NCBI GenBank assembly: GCA_040220875.1 | Contig: JAVJVX010000009.1 | Location: 186,001 to 250,000 of the forward strand | Origin: Alphaproteobacteria bacterium | GTDB taxonomy: Bacteria > Pseudomonadota > Alphaproteobacteria > JAVJVX01 | Direction of reading: 5' to 3' | DNA: 64,000 nucleotides | Shown: positions 51,657 to 61,738 of the stretch, piece after piece | Layout: each line of letters begins with the position of its first letter | Numbering within the stretch: position 1 is the stretch's first letter | Position numbers and translations under genes: made by a program | The notes under the pieces: model-generated | Seen by the model: only the letters and a program-made list of their open reading frames with translations | Told to the model about the DNA's origin: nothing | Database searches by the model: none

Positions 51657-52241
51657 TTAGCGTTTTTGTCGCCCTTTATGCTCTAACATATTGGAAAGAC
51701 TGGAAAAAGGATTTTTTCTCGGGGCCTGCGGCTGCTCCTCTTCCCTGTCGTTTTCACGCGGCAAATTGGCTTCAAGCCCGGGCCGCCGCGGATACGGATC
51801 AAGGGCCAGGGCAAGAAACTGGCAAAGGATTTCCCCAATATCGATTTCGCCGCCATCCAGCGGCTCGAAATCGGTCACCTCGCCTTCAAACAACCCCTCC
51901 TGGGGCGGCCCCATCATTTCCGGATCCGGGGTCATGTCACGATCGAACAGAATGCGAAGGTCCTCTTCTATTTCCTCCGCCACCGGCTCCAGGCTTACGA
52001 CACAGGACTGGACAACCTCCGCGCTCAGATGAGCATCCAGCAGGTAGGCTCGACCTCCCCGCCGGGGCGCCAGCCGGAAAGTCGCGCTAAACCGGGGCAG
52101 ATCAACGATCCCGAGCCGCCGGACAAGGGCCGCGCGGGCGGGCTCACTTGCCGCAAGCCTTTTTTCGAGTCCTGCCTCGGACACTGTGGCGAGACTGATC
52201 CGGCAGGCGAATTCCGATTTCGGCTCTGCTTTGTCCGGCAT
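51657..52241 (-). CDS. DUF177 (YceD-like) protein
   Basis: A 194-residue DUF177 protein with the core RRGGRAYLLDAHLSAEVVQSC, VVSLEPVAEEIEEDLRILFD and ALDPYPRRPG. The family goes with rpmF in most bacteria and is involved in 23S rRNA processing or accumulation in studied species. It ends in a basic tail. Confidence 0.88.
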   Translation of the reverse strand: MPDKAEPKSEFACRISLATVSEAGLEKRLAASEPARAALVRRLGIVDLPRFSATFRLAPRRGGRAYLLDAHLSAEVVQSCVVSLEPVAEEIEEDLRILFDRDMTPDPEMMGPPQEGLFEGEVTDFEPLDGGEIDIGEILCQFLALALDPYPRRPGLEANLPRENDREEEQPQAPRKNPFSSLSNMLEHKGRQKR

Positions 52242-52256
52242 CCAAAAACGCTTTCC

Positions 52257-52832
52257 TCAATGGTCCAGCACGTCGGCCGTGGCGCCGAGTGTCGGAAGGA
52301 CCGGGAAGACCGCCAGGCCCCTCTTCAGATCGTCCACATCCTGCGTCGCCACCGCCTTTGCCTGAGCTTCGATATAGCGCGACAAGCTCGCCAGGCGATC
52401 CGGCGTACTGACGGTCTCGTCACCGCCATAAAGATTGCGCCGCAGCACGCCCGCCATATCCGTTTCCGGCGCCGCCAACGCGGCCTCAAACATGGCGGAG
52501 CGCCCATAGAATCCCTGGGCCAGCGCTTTTACCTGGCGCCCGACCGACAGGTCCCCCACACCCATTTCCCGAAGTGAGCGATCCATATCGGCGAACATAT
52601 GGTCGAATAGGTCCTGTGCCAGGTCGCGCGCCTCCGAATCAGCCTCTCTCAATCGTCGAATGAGGAAGAAAACATGGAGAACAATGAGATCGAACCGGCC
52701 AGTCGCCGTATCCGGAACCCCCAGCTCGACATAAAAAGCCGGCTCCCGCGCTGCTCCCACCGCTGTGGCATACAGCGCTTCAGCAGCCGGGTTGCGGGCT
52801 GAAAAACCTAGTTTTCGGAGAAATCTGCGCAC
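52257..52832 (-). CDS. Ubiquinol-cytochrome c chaperone (CBP3/UQCC family)
   Basis: A 191-residue helical protein with the family's core YVELGVPDTATGRFDLIVLH, VFFLIRRLRE and DLFDHMFADMDRSLREMGVGDLSVG. Homologues assist cytochrome b assembly in the mitochondrial bc1 complex; in alphaproteobacteria the gene sits next to DUF177, as here (15-base gap). It begins with GTG behind AAGGG. Confidence 0.89.
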   Translation of the reverse strand: MRRFLRKLGFSARNPAAEALYATAVGAAREPAFYVELGVPDTATGRFDLIVLHVFFLIRRLREADSEARDLAQDLFDHMFADMDRSLREMGVGDLSVGRQVKALAQGFYGRSAMFEAALAAPETDMAGVLRRNLYGGDETVSTPDRLASLSRYIEAQAKAVATQDVDDLKRGLAVFPVLPTLGATADVLDH

Positions 52833-53029
52833 AGCCGGCCCTTAACCTTAAGGATCATTGACAAAATCGGGCGCCGCCCTACATTTCTGCGATTAATGGG
52901 GACTGGGAGCGCCATTGTAAACCCCCTCGGCGCCCGCACGCTGGCGGTGGCCCCTGGCTCCCGAAAACCGGCTCGACGCCGTGACCGGCAAGCAAGAGTG
53001 AACTGACAGGACTGACAGGGTCGCATCAA

Positions 53030-53482
53030 ATGGCCAAAACTTCGACCAGAACGCGAGCGAACTCCCTGGCGGCGACTGCCGTGATCGGCCTCCTCGTGCT
53101 GGGCGGCTGCGCGCCGATCGAACATCAGGCGGGCAATCTTCCCCAGGAGCCCCAGCTTTCGAAATTGACCCCCGGCGTTTCCTCGAAAGAGGACGTGGTC
53201 CGGGCGCTCGGCACCCCGTCGACGACAGGCACATTCGCAGCCGACAAGTGGTATTACGTCAGTCAGTACTCCGAGGCGGTGGCCTTTTTCGAACCCGAAC
53301 TGCTGGACCAGCGCGTGGTCGTTATCAGCTTTAATGGGGACGGCGTCGTTGAAGATATCGACCATCTGGATCGCGACAATGGGCAGTTTGTCCAGATGGT
53401 AGAACGAAAAACACCTACTGCCGGTCACTCTCTCACCGCCATCGAGCAAATCCTCGGCAATATCGGTCGAGTCGGCAACTAG
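53030..53482 (+). CDS. bamE: Outer-membrane assembly lipoprotein BamE
   Basis: A 150-residue SmpA/OmlA protein. The signal peptide ends at lipobox VLGGC (Cys27); the domain shows LTPGVSSKEDVVRALGTPST and a WYYVSQ strand. BamE is a lipoprotein of the BAM complex that inserts outer-membrane proteins. It is divergent from the bc1 chaperone gene, with a 197-base shared upstream region. Confidence 0.9.
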   Translation: MAKTSTRTRANSLAATAVIGLLVLGGCAPIEHQAGNLPQEPQLSKLTPGVSSKEDVVRALGTPSTTGTFAADKWYYVSQYSEAVAFFEPELLDQRVVVISFNGDGVVEDIDHLDRDNGQFVQMVERKTPTAGHSLTAIEQILGNIGRVGN

Positions 53483-53506
53483 ACCGGCTCGTCACCGCGC
53501 AAGAAA

Positions 53507-53537
53507 ACCCCCCGCCGCGGGGTAGGCGGCGGGGGGT
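53507..53537 (-). terminator. Rho-independent terminator of hppA
   Basis: A 12-base GC stem (ACCCCCCGCCGC/GCGGCGGGGGGT) with a seven-base loop is followed on the minus strand by TTTTCTT, 25 bases after the hppA stop. It may also stop bamE transcription from the other side, although no T-run is present there. Confidence 0.82.
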
Positions 53538-53561
53538 CTGATCGACCGCTCAGGCGGCTTC

Positions 53562-55649
53562 CTAGATGGCGTGCAGGATCGCCAGAAGGAGAATCGCCAC
53601 GATATTGGTGATCTTGATCATCGGGTTGACCGCCGGTCCCGCCGTGTCCTTGTAAGGATCGCCAACCGTGTCCCCGGTCACCGCGGCCTTGTGGGCTTCC
53701 GAGCCCTTGCCACCGTAATGACCATCCTCGATGTACTTCTTGGCGTTATCCCAGGCGCCGCCGCCGGAGGTCATCGAAATCGCCACGAACAGGCCTGTGA
53801 CGATAGTCCCAAGCAGCATCGCCCCCAGGGCCGTAAACGCTGCCGACTGTCCGCCAAACGCCATCACGACGATATACAGCAACACTGGCGCCAGGACCGG
53901 CAACAATGAGGGAACAATCATTTCCTTGATCGCCGAACGGGTCAGCAGGTCCACGGCACGGCCGTATTCCGGCCGGGCCGTTCCTTCCATGATGCCCGGG
54001 ATCTCTTTGAACTGCCGGCGAACCTCCACGACAACGGCGCTGGCGGCCCGGCCCACTGCCTGCATGGCAAGCGCGCCGAAGAGAAACGGCAGCAGACCGC
54101 CGATGAACAGGCCGATGACCACGAACGGGTCCTTCAGGCTGAATGCCACTGAAGCCTCGGGGAAGTAATGATTTAGATCTTCCGTGTAGGCGGCAAACAG
54201 AACGAGCGCCGCCAGCCCGGCCGACGCAATCGCGTATCCCTTGGTAACGGCTTTCGTCGTATTCCCGACAGCATCGAGAGCATCGGTGGTTTTTCGGACG
54301 TCCTCGGGCAAATCAGCCATTTCGGCGATGCCGCCCGCGTTGTCTGTTACCGGCCCGTATGCATCAAGTGCGACCACCATGCCGGCAAGCGCCAACATCG
54401 TCGTCGCGGCGACGGCAATTCCGAACAGGCCCGCCGTGAGATAGGCCACGATGATGGCCGCGCAGATAACGATGACCGGGAGTGCCGTCGCTTCCATCGA
54501 AACGGCGAGCCCCTGTATCACGTTGGTTGCGTGCCCTGTTTCCGAGGATTTCGCTACGCTCTTGACCGGCCGATAGCCGGTCCCGGTGTAGTATTCGGTA
54601 ATCCAGATCATCAGACCGGTTACGACGAGACCGATAAGGGCACAATAAAACAGATGCCGACCTTCGATCACCGCACCCCCGACGAGCTGGTATTCGGTCG
54701 TGAATCCGAGCTGAAAATGGGTTATCGCGCCGATCAGTCCAGCCGACAAAACCGCCGAAACAATAAAACCCTTGTACAGGGCGGCCATGATGTTCTGACT
54801 CGCGCCAAGGCGAACGAAGAAAGTGCCAATAACGGAGCCCACGATGCACACGGCGCAGACCAGCAGCGGATATAGCATCATTTGCTCTTGCGCCGCCCCT
54901 GAGAAGAAGATGGCGCCAAGAAGCATCGTCGCAACGACCGTTACCGCGTAAGTCTCGAAAAGGTCGGCCGCCATACCGGCGCAGTCTCCGACATTGTCGC
55001 CCACGTTATCGGCGATGACAGCCGCGTTCCGCGGGTCGTCCTCCGGAATACCGGCTTCGATCTTGCCAACCAGGTCGGCTCCGACATCGGCGCCTTTGGT
55101 GAAAATGCCGCCACCCAGACGCGCAAAGATCGAGATCAGCGAGGCGCCAAAGCTGAGCGCCACCAAGGCCTCGACGATCGGCCGCGCCTCTCCACCGAAA
55201 TGATCGCGCAGGAAGATGTAATAGACTGCCACGCCCAGCAGGCCGAGACCGACCACGAGCAGGCCCGTGACAGCGCCGGACTGGAACGCGATTTTGAGCG
55301 CTCCCTGGAGACTGGTCCGCGCTGCTTCCGCGGTCCGGACATTCGCTCGCACCGATACGTGCATCCCGACATAGCCGGCCAGGCCGGAGAGGATCGCACC
55401 GACAAAATACCCGATAGCCGCATAGATGCCCAGGAACAGGCCCAAGATGATGCCGATGACGGCACCGACCAATGCGATCGTTGTGTATTGCCGATTCAGG
55501 TAAGCTCTCGCGCCTTCTTGAACGGCGCCGGCAATCTCTCTCATGCGATCGTTACCGGCAGGCGCCGACATGACCGCACGAGATGCATAGAGACCGTAGA
55601 GCAGGGCCAAAACCCCGCATGCGATCACGAACCAGTAATACGCTGACAT
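53562..55649 (-). CDS. hppA: K+-independent proton-translocating pyrophosphatase
   Basis: A 695-residue membrane pyrophosphatase with about 16 transmembrane helices. The substrate motif [11 protein letters not shown] and the acidic motifs [19 protein letters not shown] are intact, as is [17 protein letters not shown]. The diagnostic [12 protein letters not shown] has lysine at the position where K+-dependent enzymes have alanine, so this is the K+-independent H+ pump type. It uses pyrophosphate to export protons. The ATG at 55649 fits the family start; the longer frame does not. Confidence 0.95.
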   Translation of the reverse strand: MSAYYWFVIACGVLALLYGLYASRAVMSAPAGNDRMREIAGAVQEGARAYLNRQYTTIALVGAVIGIILGLFLGIYAAIGYFVGAILSGLAGYVGMHVSVRANVRTAEAARTSLQGALKIAFQSGAVTGLLVVGLGLLGVAVYYIFLRDHFGGEARPIVEALVALSFGASLISIFARLGGGIFTKGADVGADLVGKIEAGIPEDDPRNAAVIADNVGDNVGDCAGMAADLFETYAVTVVATMLLGAIFFSGAAQEQMMLYPLLVCAVCIVGSVIGTFFVRLGASQNIMAALYKGFIVSAVLSAGLIGAITHFQLGFTTEYQLVGGAVIEGRHLFYCALIGLVVTGLMIWITEYYTGTGYRPVKSVAKSSETGHATNVIQGLAVSMEATALPVIVICAAIIVAYLTAGLFGIAVAATTMLALAGMVVALDAYGPVTDNAGGIAEMADLPEDVRKTTDALDAVGNTTKAVTKGYAIASAGLAALVLFAAYTEDLNHYFPEASVAFSLKDPFVVIGLFIGGLLPFLFGALAMQAVGRAASAVVVEVRRQFKEIPGIMEGTARPEYGRAVDLLTRSAIKEMIVPSLLPVLAPVLLYIVVMAFGGQSAAFTALGAMLLGTIVTGLFVAISMTSGGGAWDNAKKYIEDGHYGGKGSEAHKAAVTGDTVGDPYKDTAGPAVNPMIKITNIVAILLLAILHAI

Positions 55650-55850
55650 TCGCCAACCCTTTGTTATTTTTCGGAAGGTTAAGGACTCGTGGAAGGTGCC
55701 CGGAGTGGGCGCCATCCCCCTGAATGGCCCCTGTCTACCCCTCGCGAGGCCGGCTGGAACATGCCAGAACCGGCCACAGGGCGCAACCTGCGAGATGCCG
55801 AAAAAAGGCCGAAAATCGGGCCGCGCGGGTTCCGCCGGCGCCTCCTGACG

Positions 55851-56294
55851 CTAGCCTTGCTGCTCGAGAATCCGCGTGAACAGGATTTCGCGGACAGTCC
55901 CTTCTCCCAGGATCGCGTCCGTGCGCTGATCGAGAATTTGCTTCGCCCGGCCGGCATCGAAGCGGACATGGCCGCCTGGATAGGGAACCGAGAGGAGCCG
56001 GTGCAGTTCGCCACGATAGGCATCCACCAGCCGCAACTGAAGCCGTTTGACTTTCTCGATGTCTTCCTCGCCCACGACGTGAAGCACGATGGTGATGGAT
56101 ATCTGCTTCAATGGCCGCCCTTGGCGGATAACCGAGATCACAACGGGCTCCAGGGAGAGATAGCGGGCGGTTTCACCTGCCTCGGCGGGTGCCGCGGCGG
56201 CCTCGGCCGACCGCCCCGGCAGGCCGAGCAGCAGCGCCAGCCCGATAATCGGGGCGCTCCAGACAGCGACTTTGGACGGTTTCCGGCGTGGCAT
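55851..56294 (-). CDS. Secreted or membrane-anchored protein of unknown function (FliL-like C-terminus)
   Basis: A 147-residue protein. It starts with a basic N-terminus and a hydrophobic segment (VWSAPIIGLALLLGLPG) followed by AEAAAAPAEAG, then a domain reading YLSLEPVVISVIRQGRP, ITIVLHVVGEEDIEKVKRL, ILGEGTVREILFTRILEQ. The beta-strand/helix pattern with 'LEPVVISV...R' recalls FliL-like periplasmic domains, but I do not claim that identity. AAGGAG lies six bases before the ATG. It is downstream of thiL on the same strand. Confidence 0.68.
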   Translation of the reverse strand: MPRRKPSKVAVWSAPIIGLALLLGLPGRSAEAAAAPAEAGETARYLSLEPVVISVIRQGRPLKQISITIVLHVVGEEDIEKVKRLQLRLVDAYRGELHRLLSVPYPGGHVRFDAGRAKQILDQRTDAILGEGTVREILFTRILEQQG

Positions 56295-56388
56295 CACGGG
56301 CTCCTTCTGCGGAACCCATCCTGAACGCCTCAGGTAAAGCGCCCGTAAACAACAGATCAATTATAAGTAGCTGATAAGAAAGAGAATT

Positions 56389-57372
56389 TTAGAAATGCGC
56401 GTAGCCGCGTCTGGGGCTTTCCATACGATTTCCCGCCTGGTCCAGCAATGCCACGCCATGTCCGGGCACGATCTCGCCGATCCGCGTCACGCCAACCGCC
56501 CTTGATCCCAGGGCCAGGACCTCGGGCGCGCGCGCAGGCGGGGCGGTAAACACCAGCTCATAGTCATCGCCTCCGGAAAGAGCCAGAGCGAGCCGGTCGG
56601 GATCATTACCGACGATTAGGGCGGCCGCCGCCGAGAGCGGCACGTCGCGGGCCCGGAGGACGGCTCCCACGCCGGAGTTCTCGCAAATATGGCCGGTATC
56701 GGCCAGCAGGCCATCCGACACATCTATCGCCGCCGTCGCCAACCCGCCCAGCCCTTGTCCCAGCGCAAGACGCGGATCCGGCAGGGCCAGTCGATGCGCC
56801 AGCCAGGCGCGACTCTCGGGCCCCGGATCGGGCACGCGGTTTTCCCGGATCTCCAGCGCCAGCGCTGCGTCCCCGATAGAACCGGAAACATAAATGCCGT
56901 CGCCCGCCCTGGCACCGTCGCGCCGCAGGGCCCGGCCCGCCGGCACCAGACCCACCGCCGTCAGGGAGAGGACGGCGGGTCCGCGGGTGGCGACAGTGTC
57001 GCCGCCAGCCAGGGAGAGCCCGAAAGTTTGCTGATCCGCCGCAAGACCGGCGCTCAGACCCGCCATCCAGTGGTCGCCCCGCGAGGCGGGAAGCGCGAGG
57101 GTCAGGAAGTAGGCGTACGGCGCCGCACCCATGGCCGCAAGATCGGACAGATTAACCCGCAGCAGCTTCCTTGCGACGTTATCAGGCGGATCGTCCGGAA
57201 AAAAATGGACGCCCTCAACCATCGCGTCGGCGGTGACGACTATATCCTGTCCCGGTGGGGGCGCGAACACGGCGGCGTCATCCTTCAGCCTGAGCGCCGG
57301 CGCGAAATCCTTTGCAAGCGGCGCCAGATAGCGCTCGATCAGGGCAAATTCACCGGAGGTTTTCGCCGCCAT
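56389..57372 (-). CDS. thiL: Thiamine-monophosphate kinase
   Basis: A 327-residue ThiL with the order expected: GEFALIERYLAPL, the ATP/metal region LKDDAAVFAPPPGQDIVVTADAMVEGVHF, LSLAGGDTVAT, AIDVSDGLLADTGHIC and SGGDDYELVF. It phosphorylates thiamine phosphate to thiamine pyrophosphate. The ATG at 57372 overlaps nusB by 23 bases and has GGTGGA eight bases upstream; the long upstream frame is a shadow of nusB. Confidence 0.94.
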   Translation of the reverse strand: MAAKTSGEFALIERYLAPLAKDFAPALRLKDDAAVFAPPPGQDIVVTADAMVEGVHFFPDDPPDNVARKLLRVNLSDLAAMGAAPYAYFLTLALPASRGDHWMAGLSAGLAADQQTFGLSLAGGDTVATRGPAVLSLTAVGLVPAGRALRRDGARAGDGIYVSGSIGDAALALEIRENRVPDPGPESRAWLAHRLALPDPRLALGQGLGGLATAAIDVSDGLLADTGHICENSGVGAVLRARDVPLSAAAALIVGNDPDRLALALSGGDDYELVFTAPPARAPEVLALGSRAVGVTRIGEIVPGHGVALLDQAGNRMESPRRGYAHF

Positions 57373-57868
57373 CCTTTTTTCCACCTTGCATCTCGTCGGC
57401 ACGCAGCCGTCGGGCAAGTCCATCGAGGACACCATTGACGAAACGGGTCTGGCGGTCTTCAAAAAACGCGTCCGCGACCTCGACATATTCGGACACGATC
57501 GCCCGTGCGGGAGTGCCGGTCTCGCGCAGCAATTCGTAGGCACCAGCGCGTAGAACAGCACGTACCAGCGGCTCGATCTGGTCGAGGCCGCGTGCCAGCG
57601 TGAGCACTTCCTTCAATTCGGCCTCGATGGCGGATTTTTCTCGCGCAACGCCAAGCACCAGATCGGTAAGAAGCGGCTCGGACAGTTTTGCCGACCCGAG
57701 GCCGAGAGAACCGTCGCGCGCGCGATGATCGACAAATTCTCCCAGCACCTCCTGAGGAGAGACGCCCGTCATCTCGCTCTGGTAAATCGCCTGCACCGCC
57801 GCGAGGCGGGAAGTGCGACGGGGTCCTGAAGAACCTCTGGATTTTTTTCTGGAATCTGTGTTCGCCAC
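57350..57868 (-). CDS. nusB: Transcription antitermination factor NusB
   Basis: A 172-residue NusB: RRTSRLAAVQAIYQSEMTG at the start, LVRAVLRAGAYELL and VSEYVEVADAFFEDRQTRFVNGVLDGLAR at the end. It joins NusE on boxA RNA to promote rRNA antitermination. The start is uncertain: GTG at 57868 or TTG at 57880; neither has a clear ribosome site. It continues the riboflavin operon after ribH. Confidence 0.92.
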   Translation of the reverse strand: MANTDSRKKSRGSSGPRRTSRLAAVQAIYQSEMTGVSPQEVLGEFVDHRARDGSLGLGSAKLSEPLLTDLVLGVAREKSAIEAELKEVLTLARGLDQIEPLVRAVLRAGAYELLRETGTPARAIVSEYVEVADAFFEDRQTRFVNGVLDGLARRLRADEMQGGKKDGGENLR

Positions 57869-57928
57869 ATCGGCTCGCAAATTATGATGCCAGGGGCGCT
57901 GGGCGAGATGCCCTTATTCTCGCCGCCC

Positions 57929-58393
57929 TCATCGGGGATAAAGTCGGAAGTCCCGCTTCAGTTCGATCATCCGAAGGCACGCCCTGGCGGCCTCGCCGCC
58001 CTTGTCACCCTGCTCCCGGGACGCGCGCACCCAGGCCTGGTCCCTGTTCTCCACGGTCAAAAGGCCGAACCCGATGGCAAGCGTATATTTGAGCGTGAGG
58101 TCCTGGACGCCGCGCGCAGTCTGCTCGCAAACGATATCGTAATGGGATGTTTCTCCACGAATGACGCAACCCAGCGCGACATACCCGTCATAACGCTTCC
58201 TGGCGTTGTAGAAATCGAGCGACCGTACTGCCATTTGTATCGCCGACGGGATCTCAAAAGCGCCGGGAACCGGCACCCTTTCATGGGTTGCGCCGGCATT
58301 CTCCAGCACGGCGATAGCGCCCTTCGCCAATTCCTCGCTGATATCCGTGTAATAGGGCGCTTCAACGATCATGATATGGGGTGCGTCAGACAT
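57929..58393 (-). CDS. ribH: 6,7-dimethyl-8-ribityllumazine synthase
   Basis: A 154-residue lumazine synthase: IVEAPYYTDISEELAKGA, VPGAFEIPSAIQM, CVIRGETSHYDIVCEQ with the active-site histidine. It condenses the pyrimidine with dihydroxybutanone phosphate, made by the neighbouring RibB domain. Confidence 0.95.
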   Translation of the reverse strand: MSDAPHIMIVEAPYYTDISEELAKGAIAVLENAGATHERVPVPGAFEIPSAIQMAVRSLDFYNARKRYDGYVALGCVIRGETSHYDIVCEQTARGVQDLTLKYTLAIGFGLLTVENRDQAWVRASREQGDKGGEAARACLRMIELKRDFRLYPR

Positions 58394-58435
58394 GGGTCAT
58401 CATCCTATGCGGTATTGCGTCCGGGTAAAGCCGCC

Positions 58436-59557
58436 TCATCCCTGGATGCCAAGATCAAGGGGGCGCTGATCCACCACGCGCAGGCCGTAGCCTTCGATCC
58501 CTACGATGTTTCGCGACGTGTTTGACAGCAGAATCATGTCCGATACTCCGAGGTCGAGAAGGATTTGGGCCCCCACGCCGTAATCCCGCAATTCAGGATT
58601 GTGTTGTCCACCCGGGTCCACCATGTGGCGGACAGCGTCGGAAAGAGCCGTCGCCCGCGATTCCCGGATCACGACAACAACACCCCGGCCCTCGTCGGCA
58701 ATCATCTGCATGGCGCTGTGCAGCCGGCCGGAGGCACCATACACCGTGTGGCCCAGCGCATCATCCAGCACATTGAGCGCATGCATCCTGACCAGGACCG
58801 GCTCAGGGGTCGAAATGTCGCCCTTCACCAGCGCGATATGCTCCGAATAGGTGACATTGTTCACGTACACAAAGAGTTTGAAGAGCCCGCCGAAGCGGCT
58901 GTCGATGCGCGCCTCCAGCGTCCTTTCCACGAGTTTCTCGGTACGTCGGCGATATTCGATGAGATCGGCAATCGTGCCAATTCTCAGCCCCTGCTCCTTC
59001 GCGAACTCGACGAGCTCCGGCATGCGCGCCATGGTGCCGTCGTCGTTCATGATCTCGCAAATCACGCCGGCCGGATAAAGCCCGGCGAGACGGGCGATGT
59101 CGACGGCGGCCTCGGTGTGACCCGCCCTAAGCAAGACACCGCCATCATTTGCCACAAGTGGAAAAACATGCCCCGGGCTGACAATATCCGTCTGGCCCTT
59201 GGATTCATCAATAGCCACGGCAATGGTCCGTGCCCTGTCGTGCGCTGAAATCCCTGTCGAGATACCTTCGCGTGCCTCGATGGAAACGGTAAACGCTGTC
59301 TGGTGCCGAGACTGGTTGGCCTGACTCATGAGTGAGAGCCCCAACTCTTCAACCCGGCGCCGATTAAGAGCGAGACAAATCAGGCCACGCCCGTGCTTGG
59401 CCATGAAATTGATGACGTCGGGCGTGGCCATCTGGGCCGGGATAACCAGATCACCTTCGTTTTCCCGCTCCTCATCGTCCACGAGTATGACCATACGACC
59501 ATTGCGCGCTTCTTCGATGATGTCATCGGGATCGGAAAGAAACTTACTGTGAGACAA
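58436..59557 (-). CDS. ribB: RibB with degenerate GTP cyclohydrolase II domain (RibBX type)
   Basis: A 373-residue fusion. Residues 1-205 are a complete 3,4-dihydroxy-2-butanone 4-phosphate synthase: [41 protein letters not shown]. The C-terminal half aligns with GTP cyclohydrolase II but lacks its three zinc cysteines: the region at 259-277 reads [19 protein letters not shown] instead of HSECLTGD...RCDCG. The GRGV..RQEGRG stretch is replaced by [16 protein letters not shown]. The half is thus not expected to act on GTP. Such fusions are known in proteobacteria as RibBX. It starts with TTG five bases after the ribE stop. Confidence 0.92.
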   Translation of the reverse strand: MSHSKFLSDPDDIIEEARNGRMVILVDDEERENEGDLVIPAQMATPDVINFMAKHGRGLICLALNRRRVEELGLSLMSQANQSRHQTAFTVSIEAREGISTGISAHDRARTIAVAIDESKGQTDIVSPGHVFPLVANDGGVLLRAGHTEAAVDIARLAGLYPAGVICEIMNDDGTMARMPELVEFAKEQGLRIGTIADLIEYRRRTEKLVERTLEARIDSRFGGLFKLFVYVNNVTYSEHIALVKGDISTPEPVLVRMHALNVLDDALGHTVYGASGRLHSAMQMIADEGRGVVVVIRESRATALSDAVRHMVDPGGQHNPELRDYGVGAQILLDLGVSDMILLSNTSRNIVGIEGYGLRVVDQRPLDLGIQG

Positions 59558-59562
59558 AGCGA

Positions 59563-60147
59563 TCAGCTCTCCATTAAACGGGCGATATAACGCGCCAGCA
59601 TATCGATTTCGAAATTGACGCGATCGCCGATCTTGAGGGCGCCCAAGGTGGTCTCGGACTGAGTGTGCGGAATTATGTTGATCCCAAAATTGCCGTTTTC
59701 GACTTCGTTGACAGTCAAGGATACACCGTCAAGGGCGACCGAGCCCTTCGGAGAGACGAACTTGCGCAAATCTTCCGACACACCGAAAACATATCTGAGA
59801 CTATCTCCTTCGGGCCGGATGTCGAGAACGCGAACCGTGCCGTCGACATGACCGGAGACCAGATGCCCCCCCAGTTCGTCTCCCATCTTGAGCGCACGCT
59901 CGAGATTAACCCTGTGGCCAACCCTCCAGGCTTCCAGTGTGGTCTTGGACAGGGTTTCGGCTGAAACATCAACCGAAAAATTTCCCGGCCCCTTGTCGAC
60001 GACGGTCAGGCATGGCCCTGAACACGCGATGGAAGCCCCAAGATCGATCGTACCGGTCTCATATGACGTGCGAATCCTGAATCGCGTGTCGCCAGCCTTT
60101 TCGATGGCATCTACGGTTCCGATATCCGTGATGATTCCGGTGAACAT
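59563..60147 (-). CDS. ribE: Riboflavin synthase subunit alpha
   Basis: A 194-residue enzyme with two lumazine-binding repeats, each with a G-x-x-V/L motif: MFTGIITDIGTV and CSGPCLTVVD in the first, LVSGHVDGT and LDGVSLTVNEV in the second. It dismutates two lumazines to riboflavin. The ATG at 60147 (MFTG) is the classic start. Confidence 0.95.
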   Translation of the reverse strand: MFTGIITDIGTVDAIEKAGDTRFRIRTSYETGTIDLGASIACSGPCLTVVDKGPGNFSVDVSAETLSKTTLEAWRVGHRVNLERALKMGDELGGHLVSGHVDGTVRVLDIRPEGDSLRYVFGVSEDLRKFVSPKGSVALDGVSLTVNEVENGNFGINIIPHTQSETTLGALKIGDRVNFEIDMLARYIARLMES

Positions 60148-60156
60148 GGTTCTCAA

Positions 60157-61263
60157 TCAGTCGCGCACGTAGGTTGTCAGCATATCCTCGGCCATTTTCT
60201 GGCAGGCCTGGCGTCGAAAACGCGGCATATTCTCGATCAGTTCGACACCCAGCCCGCTGACCGCCGGGATCCCGTCTTCTCCCATGATCCCGGGTGCGTG
60301 AAACCATGAGAGTGCATCGACCAGCCCCCCTCTCAGCAGCCCTGCAGCCAATTGGCCGCCCCCTTCCACAAGAAGGCGGGAAATGCCACGCCCCGCGATT
60401 TCCTTCAAGCCATCCTTCAAGTCGACAGAGCCTTCCCGGCCGCGCCCGCACAGGATGATCTCGACGCCCTGATCCACAAAAGCCGCCCGCCGGTCGCTGT
60501 CGGCCTCGCCAAGTGACAGGATCCAGGTGGGGATCTCATGCGCGGTTCGCACCAGGTTATGCGTGAGCGGCAATGAAAGGCGGCTGTCAACCACGATACG
60601 CACGGGAGAGTAAGCGGCCATGCCCGGAAGGCGGCACGTCAAATCCGGATTGTCCTGGATGGCAGTCCCCGCTCCGATCATTACGGCATCGAACTCCGCC
60701 CGCATCCGGTGAACGTGTAAACGTGCAAGCGGTCCGGTGATCCAGCGGCTCTTCCCACTTTCAGTTGCGATCCGCCCATCCAGCGTCGTCGCCAGTTTCA
60801 GGTTTACGAAGGGAAGCCCCCTTTGGATCCGTTTGAGAAAGCCGCAATTGACCTCCCGCGCTTCGGTATCAAGAACTCCCTTGGTTGTCGCAATCCCCGC
60901 TTCGGCCAGCCTGAGGAGCCCTTTTCCCGCCACACGAGGATCCGGATCCTCGAACGGGATGACAACGCGCGCGATTCCGGCCTCGATCAGCGCGTCGGCG
61001 CAGGGTGGCGTCTTGCCGTGATGGGCGCAGGGCTCGAGAGTCACATAGGCCGTTGCCCCCTTTGCCTCCGCCCCCGCCCTCTTCAGCGCTTCGGTCTCCG
61101 CATGGGGGCGGCCCCCCGGCTGGGTCCATCCCCGTCCGACCGGTACGCCGTCGCGGGCGATGACACAGCCGACGGCAGGGTTGGGGCCTGTCCGCCCGAG
61201 AGAGCGGCGAGCGAGACTGAGGGCAGCCCGCATGAAATCCGTGTCAGTCAACGGGCTTGTCAC
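60157..61263 (-). CDS. ribD: Bifunctional pyrimidine deaminase/reductase RibD
   Basis: A 368-residue fusion. The N-terminal deaminase has the zinc site HAETEAL and [15 protein letters not shown]; the C-terminal reductase has [40 protein letters not shown]. It converts the first riboflavin pyrimidine to the reduced intermediate. A GTG at 61263 behind GGGG gives a normal start and overlaps nrdR by 20 bases. The enzyme needs GTP cyclohydrolase II (ribA), which is not in this operon as an active domain. Confidence 0.93.
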   Translation of the reverse strand: MTSPLTDTDFMRAALSLARRSLGRTGPNPAVGCVIARDGVPVGRGWTQPGGRPHAETEALKRAGAEAKGATAYVTLEPCAHHGKTPPCADALIEAGIARVVIPFEDPDPRVAGKGLLRLAEAGIATTKGVLDTEAREVNCGFLKRIQRGLPFVNLKLATTLDGRIATESGKSRWITGPLARLHVHRMRAEFDAVMIGAGTAIQDNPDLTCRLPGMAAYSPVRIVVDSRLSLPLTHNLVRTAHEIPTWILSLGEADSDRRAAFVDQGVEIILCGRGREGSVDLKDGLKEIAGRGISRLLVEGGGQLAAGLLRGGLVDALSWFHAPGIMGEDGIPAVSGLGVELIENMPRFRRQACQKMAEDMLTTYVRD

Positions 61264-61711
61264 TTGACCCCAATTGCCCGACGAAATCCTCGAAGTCGCT
61301 GGCTTCGTGGAAATTTCGATACACGGAGGCAAATCTCACATAGGCCACCTGATCTATGCTGCGCAGGGCATCCATCACCATTTCGCCGATAACGTCGGAC
61401 GCGATGTCGGACTCGCCCATGCTTTCCAGACGTCGAACGATGCCGCTGACAGCCCGCTCGATTTTTTCCGGCTCGATCTGCCGCTTTCTCAGGGCCGTTT
61501 CCATCGACCGGTACAGCTTGTCCCTGTCGAATGGCGCACGGCGACCGTTTTTCTTGATGACCATCAATTCACGAAGCTGAATCCGTTCAAACGTCGTGAA
61601 TCTGGCACCGCAGTTGGCACAGTGGCGGCGACGCCTGATGGCGGCACCGTCCTCGGCCGGGCGCGAATCCTTTACCTGAGTATCTTCGCTACCGCAAAAA
61701 GGGCACTTCAT
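61244..61711 (-). CDS. nrdR: Transcriptional repressor NrdR
   Basis: A 155-residue NrdR with a zinc ribbon (Cys3, Cys6, Cys31, Cys34: MKCPFCG and [11 protein letters not shown]) and the ATP-cone ([19 protein letters not shown]). It senses dATP/ATP and represses ribonucleotide reductase genes. The glyA-nrdR-ribD order is common in alphaproteobacteria. Confidence 0.96.
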   Translation of the reverse strand: MKCPFCGSEDTQVKDSRPAEDGAAIRRRRHCANCGARFTTFERIQLRELMVIKKNGRRAPFDRDKLYRSMETALRKRQIEPEKIERAVSGIVRRLESMGESDIASDVIGEMVMDALRSIDQVAYVRFASVYRNFHEASDFEDFVGQLGSSDKPVD

Positions 61712-61738
61712 TCCCCGCCTAACTCCCCCATCGAATTT

